This document shows positions 6,153 through 11,917 of a stretch of DNA of 11,917 bases, piece after piece. The stretch lies in assembly GCA_020638875.1 (NCBI GenBank), contig JACKHS010000046.1, forward strand, positions 1 through 11,917. The letters run 5' to 3'. This DNA is from Planctomycetota bacterium. GTDB taxonomy: Bacteria; Planctomycetota; UBA1135; GCA-002686595. The position numbers and the translations under genes were made by a program. Every line of letters starts with the position of its first letter. Position 1 is the first letter of the stretch. The notes beneath the pieces were generated by a model, which had not been told where the DNA came from, did not search any database, and saw only the letters and a program-made list of their open reading frames with translations.

Positions 6153-6599
6153 TCAGCCCTCCTGCTGCGGTTCGAACGCGCTGAAGTCGACGTCCTCGAC
6201 GTGCTGGCCGAAGGACCACCGGTGGCCCTCCAGGTCGCGCACGGCGTAGTTGCGGTCGCCGTAGAACTGCGTGACGGGCTCGCCGAGCACCTCCGCGCCG
6301 GCGGCCTTCACGCGCTCGTAGTGCGCGTCGACGTCGTCCACGTACACGTACAGCCCGCCGCTGCCGCCGCCGAGGTGCCGTGGGCTGTCGAAGCCCGGCA
6401 CGGCGCCCGCCGGCCCGAGCATGACCACGCCGTCCGCGTAGCACAGCTCGGCGTGCACGACGCCGCCGTCCTCGCCGGGGATCACGATGCGCGCGGTGAA
6501 GCCGAACACGCGCGTCAGCCAGTCGATGGCCGCCGCCGGGTCGGCGTAGGCCAGGCTGGGCGTGATGCGCGGCATGCCGTCGGGAGGGTTCTGGACCAT
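6153..6599 (-). CDS. VOC-superfamily (glyoxalase / PhnB-like) protein
   Basis: The 148-residue protein has two beta-alpha-beta-beta-beta modules. The first runs at about 11-64 (ITPSLAYADPAAAIDWLTRV, then FGF) and the second at about 82-131 (GLYVYVDDVDAHYERVKAAG, then YAVRDLEGHRWSFGQ). His49 and Glu51 (VVHAEL) and Glu124 (DLEGHRW) sit where VOC proteins place metal ligands. The N-terminus VQNPPDGMPRITP is typical of a common PhnB-like subgroup, which supports the ATG at 6599; an in-frame ATG 24 bases downstream (Met9) is less likely. The family includes lyases, dioxygenases and antibiotic-binding proteins, so the reaction cannot be named. It is followed one base later by the SDR gene, and its 3' end carries that gene's Shine-Dalgarno sequence. 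No ribosome-binding site is clear for itself. Confidence 0.88.
   Translation of the reverse strand: MVQNPPDGMPRITPSLAYADPAAAIDWLTRVFGFTARIVIPGEDGGVVHAELCYADGVVMLGPAGAVPGFDSPRHLGGGSGGLYVYVDDVDAHYERVKAAGAEVLGEPVTQFYGDRNYAVRDLEGHRWSFGQHVEDVDFSAFEPQQEG
6158..6163 (-). promoter_or_regulatory. Shine-Dalgarno of the SDR gene inside the VOC gene end
   Basis: The minus strand reads AGGAGG, the six bases GCTGAG, then ATG. The TGA within the spacer is the stop of the VOC gene. This places the SDR ribosome-binding site inside the upstream coding region, so ribosomes finishing the VOC protein can restart on the SDR. Confidence 0.8.
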
Positions 6600-6714
6600 G
6601 GCGATGGGTGCGGTGCGGAGGCGTCGGGGCGCGGAGTGCGCGCGCGGCGCGGGGGGACGACCCTACTCGCCCGCCGCGACGCGGCACAAGCCCGCGGCGC
6701 GGATCGGCGCGCGC

Positions 6715-7476
6715 TCAGTCGGGCCGGATCGTCAGCCCGCCCGAGGCGCGCAGCTCGACGCGGTAGACCTTGCCGGGGCGCGCCTCGATCGAGGGCGCCT
6801 CGCCGTGCGCGGCGCGCACGCCCTTCTCGGCGGCGGCCTCGGCGTCGTTGGCGTAGTCCCAGAAGCGCTGCCAGAGCTCGGCGTGGAAGAGCTCGTCCTC
6901 GCTGTCGCCGCCGGTGTACGGGCGCGGGTGCGTGCCCTGCTGATCGAGCGCGACGCCGTCCTCGGGCGCGACGACCTCGCTGAACATGCGGCGGAAGAGG
7001 CACAGCGACGTGCCGCGCAGGAACTCGCCGGCCTCGACGTAGTCGTCCTCGAACTTCACGACCTGCGTGTCGAGGTAGAGCTTCTTGCCGGGCAGCGTGA
7101 TCTCCTGGCCGGGGCCGAGCGTCTCGCCGTCGGGGCCGAACTCGACGAAGCGCACGGTCGTCACGGTGCGCTTCGGATCGGCGGGGTCGGGGCCCTGACG
7201 GACGACCTCGAGGCGTGCGACGCGGTGGTCGACCTTGAGCAGCGTGAGGCGCGTCTCGAGCTCGAGGATGCGGCGCTTCTTCTCCTCGACCTCGACGCCG
7301 AGCTCGCCGACGCGCGCCTGGCTCTGGTCGAGCTCGCCCTCGAGCTCGGAGATGCGGCCCTGCTGGCGCTCGAGCTCGATCTCGTTGCCGAGCACGTTCT
7401 CGCGCACCATCCAGGTCCACCAGCCCGCGATCCCGGTCAGGGCCGCGAGCAGCACGACGATCGTCGCCTTGAGCAT
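6715..7476 (-). CDS. Membrane-anchored coiled-coil protein of unknown function
   Basis: The 253-residue protein begins with one N-terminal membrane segment (residues 4-23, LKATIVVLLAALTGIAGWW). A coiled coil follows at about 31-90 (ISELEGELDQ, VEVEEKKRRILELETRLTLL). The C-terminal domain (about 100-250) is predicted to lie outside the membrane and contains VRFVEFGPDGETLGPGQEI, KKLYLDTQVVKFEDDYV, a Phe/Arg-rich LCLFRRMFSEV and a final KVYRVELRASGGLTI strand. I do not recognise the C-terminal domain. The signal-anchor plus coiled coil suggests an oligomeric envelope protein. It lies 167 bases downstream of the sulfatase-fold gene and 115 bases upstream of the VOC gene; neither gap shows a recognisable site. 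No Shine-Dalgarno sequence precedes the ATG. Confidence 0.75.
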   Translation of the reverse strand: MLKATIVVLLAALTGIAGWWTWMVRENVLGNEIELERQQGRISELEGELDQSQARVGELGVEVEEKKRRILELETRLTLLKVDHRVARLEVVRQGPDPADPKRTVTTVRFVEFGPDGETLGPGQEITLPGKKLYLDTQVVKFEDDYVEAGEFLRGTSLCLFRRMFSEVVAPEDGVALDQQGTHPRPYTGGDSEDELFHAELWQRFWDYANDAEAAAEKGVRAAHGEAPSIEARPGKVYRVELRASGGLTIRPD

Positions 7477-7643
7477 GGGTTCAGCAGCCCGTCGAGGAAG
7501 TGCTTCGGAGGCCAGGGCGACGGCATCCGCTTCGGTGAGGCGCCCGGAATCGCCGGCGCAGCGCTCGCTCCGGCGAGGCCTGCAGGCGCCGCGCCCGAGC
7601 GGAGGACGTCGTCATGGCGCCGGAGGACTGCTGCAACGGGCTG

Positions 7644-8978
7644 CTAGTGTTGGTCGCCGGCGTAGCCGAGCTTGATGAGCTCGTCGGTGAGCTCGTCGGT
7701 CATGTCCACGCGCACGTGCGCCGGCGGCAGCGGCTTCAGCCCGTCGCGCAACTCGCTCATCAGCGCGCGCATGCGCGCGAGTTGCTCGGGGCGCTCCGCC
7801 GCCAGGTCGTGCTGCTCGGTGCGGTCCGTCGCGCGGTCGTACAGCTCGAGCACACCATCGGGCGTCTCCTCGATCAAGCGCCAACGCCCGACCGTGAGGC
7901 CCCACAGCACGCGGCCCTCCTTGCCGCCGATGCGGTGCGTCAGGAGCGGCCGCTGCGCGAGCGACGCGTCGTCGAGCCCCGGGATCAGCGGCACGCCGTC
8001 GTGCTCGGCCGGCGGCGCGAGGTGCAGGCGCTCGAGCACCGTCGGCAGGATGTCGACGTGGTGCGCCGGCATCGTCGAGTGCCGCGGCGCGACGCCCGGC
8101 GCGCGCACGATCAGCGCGGCGCGCGCGAGCTCCTGGTGCACGCTGTAGCGGTGACCGATGTCGCCGTGGTCGTTGAACTCCTCGCCGTGGTCGTTGACGA
8201 GCACGACCAGGGCGTCGTCGCCGATGTGCGCGCTCTCGAACAGGCGCCGGAGCTGGCCGTCGAGGTAGCTGATCTCGCTGGCGTAGCGGCAGGCGTTGCT
8301 GCACTCCGCCGGGTCGTCGTGCGGGCACCAGGGCTTGCGCTGCTGGTAGGGCACGTGCGGGTCGTTCAGGTGCAGGAACAGGAAGCGCGGCTGGCCGTCG
8401 TCGAGGTCGTGCGCGAGCTCGAGCAGCTCGTCCACCGCCACGGCGGCGTCGACGTCGCCGAGGTTGTGGAACGCCTCGAAGCCGCGCGTGAAGCCGAAGT
8501 CCTCGCAGAGGTTCGGGTTCGTCGCCACCCCCACCGCCTGGTAGCCGGCGTGCACGAGGTGCTCGGGCAGCGTCGGCACCGCCGTCGGCAGCGCGATCAG
8601 GTCGACGTCGGCCATGTACGCCTTCAGGTTCTCGTCGGCGCGCTCCTTGCGCCCCACACCGACCTGCGCCCAGAGGTTCTGCACGAGCCCGTGGCGCGGC
8701 GGGAAGAGGCCCGAGAACACCGTGGCCGAGCTCGGCCCGGTCCACGTCGAGCCGGTCCACGCGTTCTCGAACACCACGCTCTGCGCGGCGAGCTCGTCGA
8801 GGAAGGGCGTCGCCGCGGCCTGCGCATCGCCGAACGGGCCGAGGCGGTCGGCGCGCGTCGTGTCGAGCAGGATCAGCACCACGTCGGGGCGCGGCGGCTG
8901 CGGTTCGTGGCTGCACGCGCTCGACGCGAGGAGCGCGAGCACGCAGAAGGTGAAATGAAGCGGTGACGGGCGAGTCAT
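7644..8978 (-). CDS. Sulfatase-fold (alkaline phosphatase superfamily) lipoprotein with Thr at the nucleophile site
   Basis: The 444-residue protein has an N-terminal export signal (MTRPSPLHFTFCVLALLASSAC) ending in a lipobox-like SSAC with Cys22. The catalytic domain starts VVLILLDTTRADRLG (33-47, metal-binding Asp39). The active-site stretch is STWTGPSSATVFSG (77-90), then HLNDPHVPY (203-211), VNDHGEEFNDHG (261-272, metal-binding Asp263/His264) and a sulfatase-type C-terminus with LYDRATDRTEQHDLAAERP (379-397). The formylglycine signature C/S-x-P-x-R is absent: Thr80 stands at that position and Ser84 replaces the Arg. Thr is the nucleophile in lipoteichoic acid synthase-type members, so a phosphate-ester or transferase activity is as likely as a sulfatase. 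The frame is open to 9479, but ATG 8978 is chosen because the signal peptide begins there. It lies 71 bases downstream of the DUF3810 gene. Confidence 0.88.
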   Translation of the reverse strand: MTRPSPLHFTFCVLALLASSACSHEPQPPRPDVVLILLDTTRADRLGPFGDAQAAATPFLDELAAQSVVFENAWTGSTWTGPSSATVFSGLFPPRHGLVQNLWAQVGVGRKERADENLKAYMADVDLIALPTAVPTLPEHLVHAGYQAVGVATNPNLCEDFGFTRGFEAFHNLGDVDAAVAVDELLELAHDLDDGQPRFLFLHLNDPHVPYQQRKPWCPHDDPAECSNACRYASEISYLDGQLRRLFESAHIGDDALVVLVNDHGEEFNDHGDIGHRYSVHQELARAALIVRAPGVAPRHSTMPAHHVDILPTVLERLHLAPPAEHDGVPLIPGLDDASLAQRPLLTHRIGGKEGRVLWGLTVGRWRLIEETPDGVLELYDRATDRTEQHDLAAERPEQLARMRALMSELRDGLKPLPPAHVRVDMTDELTDELIKLGYAGDQH

Positions 8979-9049
8979 CGGGTCGGGGGGGCCCTCGCTC
9001 GGAGTAGCGAGGCCGATGCTACCACGCCCCTCGCGGGCGCCGGGACGTT

Positions 9050-10201
9050 TTACAGTCCGGCCTCGCCCGTGCCCGCGGGCGCGGCGTGCCGCGCGCGCCA
9101 CTCGGCCACGAGTCCGTCCACCATGCGCCCGTAGCTGCGCACGCCCGCCGGGCTGCCGGTCGTCTTCAGGTAGGTGTCGTTCACCGTCTCCGCGACGTCG
9201 GTCAGCGCCGTGCGCTGCTCGCGCCAGTAGCGGCGGTTCGACTCGAGGTCGTCGAGCACCGCGTCGCTCAGCCGCGCGTGCAGCGCGAGCGCCTCGTGGC
9301 CGCGCGTCTCGGTCAACGCCTGCAGCACGAAGCGCAGCGCGACCAGCGTGACGGAGTACTGCAGCGCCGGGTCGTCCGAGGCGCGGCACACCTGCCACGC
9401 GATCCAGTTCGCCTCGTCCTCGCGCGCGAAGCCCTTCTGGTGCGCGAGCTCGTGCGCCGCCGAGAACAGGTGCAGCCACGGCCGCGTGCGGTCGTTCACG
9501 TGCGCTTCACCGGTGAACGGCGAGAAGATGCCCGTGATGCCCAGGCGCGAGAGCAGCGGCGCGGAGAGCGGCTTGCGCAGCAGCATGCCGCCGCCCGCCA
9601 GCGCCGGCACGCGCTCGCCCAGGCGCGCGTAGGCGGCGCGCAGGCGCGGGTCGACGCCGTCCTCGCCGGGCTGCAGCAGCAGCGCCTCGTCGGGCACCTC
9701 GGGGCGCAGGCGGTTGACCTCCCCCACCAGCCAGCGGCCGAGGTCGACGAGCTCGTCGTGCGAGACCTCGCGCAGCTCGAGCCCGACGTGCCACGCGTAC
9801 GGTTGACGCGCGTGCGAGAAGCCCCACAGCACGAGGAACGCGAGCCACAGGCCGCCGGCGGCGCACAGGCCGTCGCGCGCGGCCTCGAACGTCAGACGCG
9901 CGAGCCCGGCCTCCCGCGTGCGCCACCGCCGCCACGAGCGCAGGGCGCGCAGCGCGATCGCGACGACGAGCGCGGCGAGCAGCAGCTCGGAGAGCGAGAC
10001 GGGGAACACGCCGGCCAACGAGCGCAGCACCGTCGCCTCGCGCGGGTACAGGCCGCGCGAGTACCAGCGCTCGACGAGCCCCGGCTCGAGGCGCGCGGCC
10101 CACAGCGCGCCGAAGCCCAACGGCCACGCCAACAGCGCGGCGGCGAGGCGCCGCTTGCCGCTGCGCCTCGCCGCCGCTCCGTCGTCGCCGTTCGCGCTCA
10201 A
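9050..10201 (-). CDS. DUF3810-family membrane protein with HExxH zinc-protease motif
   Basis: The 383-residue protein has three N-terminal hydrophobic segments (about 19-37, 67-88, 108-129) and a large domain carrying AAHELAHQKGFAREDEANW (248-266). His250, Glu251 and His254 form an HExxH motif, and Glu261 or Glu263 is the candidate third ligand, a gluzincin-like layout. FSPFTGEAHVND (226-237) is another conserved-looking segment. The pattern fits DUF3810 (PF12725), a family of predicted membrane metallopeptidases without a defined substrate. The start is TTG at 10201, seven bases after the stop of the DUF1573 gene; no in-frame ATG or GTG offers a better N-terminus before the first membrane segment. 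The short gap indicates an operon with that lipoprotein. Confidence 0.85.
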   Translation of the reverse strand: MSANGDDGAAARRSGKRRLAAALLAWPLGFGALWAARLEPGLVERWYSRGLYPREATVLRSLAGVFPVSLSELLLAALVVAIALRALRSWRRWRTREAGLARLTFEAARDGLCAAGGLWLAFLVLWGFSHARQPYAWHVGLELREVSHDELVDLGRWLVGEVNRLRPEVPDEALLLQPGEDGVDPRLRAAYARLGERVPALAGGGMLLRKPLSAPLLSRLGITGIFSPFTGEAHVNDRTRPWLHLFSAAHELAHQKGFAREDEANWIAWQVCRASDDPALQYSVTLVALRFVLQALTETRGHEALALHARLSDAVLDDLESNRRYWREQRTALTDVAETVNDTYLKTTGSPAGVRSYGRMVDGLVAEWRARHAAPAGTGEAGL

Positions 10202-10208
10202 GCGGCGC

Positions 10209-11828
10209 TCACGGGCGCACGATGCCCATGATGGGCAGGCGCCGCTCGCCCTCGTCGGGCAGGTCGGTCTCGATCACGGCCGTGCCGCGGATCAGGCCTT
10301 CGTAGTCGCCCACGTCGCCCTCTACCCACACGCGCACGCCGCCGGTCGGGTCCGGCTCGCTGCGCAGCGTCAGGCCGGCGGGCTGCGAGCCCTCGATCTC
10401 GGCCTTCGTGACCTGGAACGGCGTGCCCGCGGCGCTCTTCAGCGAGACCGAGTGGTGCACCTTGCCGCCCGGCAGCACCTGACCGACCGCGAAGAGGTTC
10501 GGCGTGACCTCGAGGTCGCCGTAGATCGACGCGGACAGGTGCAGCACGGCGTCGGCGGTGATCGGCGCCTCGCCGGCCGAGCGCACGCCGCGCAGCGAGG
10601 CGGTCACCTGCGCGTTGAAGAAGCCCCAGGGCGCGGTGTCCTTCAGCGTGACCTCGATGACGCGGTCGCCGTTCTCGAGCTGCTCGATCACCTCGGCGGT
10701 GACGTGCGGGCTCGAGGTGACCAGGCCCATCAGCTCGGACTTCGGGTCGACGCAGGAGAGCGTCGCGCGCTGCTTCTGCTCGGTGAACAGGCGCACCTTC
10801 TCCCAGCGCATCGGCTCGGGCGTGAAGGCGCCGAAGGGCACGATGTTGGCCTGGATCATCAGGCGCGTGTAGGGCGTGCCCTCGGTGTTCGCGGTGACCG
10901 TGACGGTCTTGATCTGCTGCCCGTGGCCCTTGGTGTGCCAGTTGACGTCGATCTCGCCGCTCTCGCCGGGCTCGTAGCTCATCTTCTCGAGCGCGGTGGT
11001 CGTGCAGCCGCAGCTCGCCTTGACGAGCTCGATCTCGAGCGTGCTCTTGCCGGCGTTGGTGAACTGGAACTTGCTCTCGACGGCGTCGCCCTCCCAGATG
11101 TCGCCGAAGTCGATGTTCGGGTTCGTCACGCGCAGGATCGGGCCCATGCCGGGCTCGCCGCTCCACCCGCCGCCGGCGCCGCCGGACTGGATCGCGGCCT
11201 TCTCCGACAGGATCTTCTTGCGCAGCGCCTCCTGCTCCGGCGTCAGGCCGGGCGGCGCCTTCTCGCCGTCGATGGCCGGCACGGGCTGGCCCTTCGAGGC
11301 GTCGATCGTCTTCTGGCCCTGCTTCTCGGCCTGCGCCTGCTTCTGCGCGAGCGCCTGCTTCTGCGCGAGCGCCTGCTTCTGGGCCTGCGCCTGCTTGTCG
11401 AGCATGGCCTGCTTCTCCGCCATGGCCTGCTTCTGCGCGAGCGCGTCCTTCTGCCCCTGGGCCTGCTTCTGCGCGAGCGCCTGCTTCTCGGCCAGCGCCT
11501 TCTGCTCCGCGGTGGTCGCCGCCTGCTTCAGCGCGTCGCCGCCCTTCTGCGCCGACGCGGCGAGCTGCTGCTTGGCCGCGAGCGCCTCGCGCTCCGCCGC
11601 CTCCTTCGCCGCCGCCGCCGCTTGCTGCGCGGCGAGGCGCTCCTGAGCGAGCGCCTGCTGCGCGGCCTCCTCCGCGCTCAGTCCGTTCGCGGCCGCCGGC
11701 GTCGTCGCGGCGGGCGCGCTCTCGTGCGGCTGCGTTTGCGTCGCGCTCGGCGCGTGTTCCGACTCGACGCTGCAGGCGGCGCCGAGGATCGAGAGCGTGA
11801 CGAGGAGGCCGAGGGTGCGGAGGCTCAT
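10209..11828 (-). CDS. DUF1573 lipoprotein with long Ala/Lys/Gln helical spacer
   Basis: The 539-residue protein starts with a lipoprotein-type signal (MSLRTLGLLVTLSILGAAC; Cys19). A low-complexity linker follows, then an Ala/Lys/Gln helix at about 51-175 that includes ten hexapeptide repeats of the form A-[LMQ]-x-[QED]-K-Q at 111-170. A DUF1573 domain lies at about 236-330, with NPNIDFGDIWEGDAVESKF (237-253 region) and the family's CGCTTT motif (Cys273, Cys275). The remaining 200 residues are beta-rich and may hold one or two more Ig-like domains. DUF1573 domains are ASH/MSP-like beta sandwiches of unknown role, common in planctomycetes and Bacteroidetes. The protein is predicted to be lipid-anchored in the envelope. 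ATG 11828 has no clear Shine-Dalgarno sequence. It heads the minus-strand group with DUF3810 and the sulfatase-fold lipoprotein. Confidence 0.88.
   Translation of the reverse strand: MSLRTLGLLVTLSILGAACSVESEHAPSATQTQPHESAPAATTPAAANGLSAEEAAQQALAQERLAAQQAAAAAKEAAEREALAAKQQLAASAQKGGDALKQAATTAEQKALAEKQALAQKQAQGQKDALAQKQAMAEKQAMLDKQAQAQKQALAQKQALAQKQAQAEKQGQKTIDASKGQPVPAIDGEKAPPGLTPEQEALRKKILSEKAAIQSGGAGGGWSGEPGMGPILRVTNPNIDFGDIWEGDAVESKFQFTNAGKSTLEIELVKASCGCTTTALEKMSYEPGESGEIDVNWHTKGHGQQIKTVTVTANTEGTPYTRLMIQANIVPFGAFTPEPMRWEKVRLFTEQKQRATLSCVDPKSELMGLVTSSPHVTAEVIEQLENGDRVIEVTLKDTAPWGFFNAQVTASLRGVRSAGEAPITADAVLHLSASIYGDLEVTPNLFAVGQVLPGGKVHHSVSLKSAAGTPFQVTKAEIEGSQPAGLTLRSEPDPTGGVRVWVEGDVGDYEGLIRGTAVIETDLPDEGERRLPIMGIVRP
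11319..11498 (-). repeat. Ten in-frame 18-base repeats inside the DUF1573 gene
   Basis: Ten contiguous 18-base units each encode six residues such as ALAQKQ. On the plus strand the unit is CTGCTTCTGCGCGAGCGC, identical at 11337, 11355, 11427 and 11463; the other six units differ mostly at the second, third and fourth codons. Unit boundaries are exact multiples of 18 across the block, so copy-number change would keep the reading frame. Confidence 0.9.
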
Positions 11829-11917
11829 GGCAAGGTCGGGAATGTGTGGTGGTTCCGCAGCGGCGCGCTTCGACGCGCGCGAGCGTTGGAGTAGATCAGG
11901 GGTTCAGTTCTACACAA

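Noticed and set aside
9004..9022. Inverted repeat GTAGC / GCTAC between the DUF3810 and sulfatase-fold genes
   Set aside because: A five-base stem with a nine-base loop and no T-run is too weak to call a terminator or operator.
8979..9479. Upstream extension of the sulfatase-fold gene by 167 codons
   Set aside because: The extension overlaps the DUF3810 gene in another frame and would bury the lipoprotein signal peptide that begins at ATG 8978.
11863..11880. GCGCGC hairpin with a TTCGAC loop upstream of the DUF1573 gene
   Set aside because: A short alternating GC stem is expected by chance at this base composition, and no promoter or T-run accompanies it.
9918..11894. A 658-codon plus-strand frame with LLLRERLLL repeats
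   Set aside because: The repeats are the antisense reading of the KQA-repeat codons of the DUF1573 gene; no domain or signal is visible.

Overview
The window is a very GC-rich (well over 70 %) bacterial chromosomal segment with tightly packed genes. It shows no RNA gene, CRISPR array, insertion sequence or phage gene. The gene set (DUF1573 lipoprotein, DUF3810 metallopeptidase-like protein, sulfatase-fold lipoprotein, membrane-anchored coiled coil, large SSS symporter, DUF2007/zinc-ribbon proteins) and the scarcity of Shine-Dalgarno sequences suggest a high-GC planctomycete-like or myxobacteria-like organism. That placement is inference from gene content, not a phylogenetic result.

Left, plus strand (1-2400): a tandem array of paralogous proteins. 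Each unit has a DUF2007-like domain (Pfam PF09413, a 'putative signal-transducing' family of unknown mechanism) followed by a zinc ribbon of invariant spacing, CxxC-x10-CxxC, with a CWSCG signature. There are four modules in three genes, and each gene appears to end in two membrane segments. The first gene is intact. The second (two modules) and third are broken by several frame changes and one in-frame stop, yet the coding sense, all zinc cysteines and an ATGA stop/start overlap survive when the frames are joined. I read this as a local cluster of indels, either consensus-sequence errors in GC/CG runs or very recent inactivation.

Centre, plus strand (2414-5043): an intact 650-residue sodium:solute symporter with an unusual insertion of about 70 residues, overlapping by GTGA a small class I methyltransferase-like gene.

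Right, minus strand (5060-11828): reading leftwards from the right edge, a DUF1573 lipoprotein with a 10 x 6-residue helical repeat, a DUF3810 HExxH membrane protein (TTG start, 7-base gap), a sulfatase-fold lipoprotein with Thr at the nucleophile position, and a membrane-anchored coiled-coil protein of unknown function. These are followed by a VOC-family protein coupled to a short-chain dehydrogenase (1-base gap), and a small coiled-coil protein resembling the sll1863 stress family. The DUF1573-DUF3810-sulfatase group looks like an envelope-associated operon. The methyltransferase and the small coiled-coil gene converge with only 16 bases between their stop codons. No stretch over 300 bases lacks a gene.
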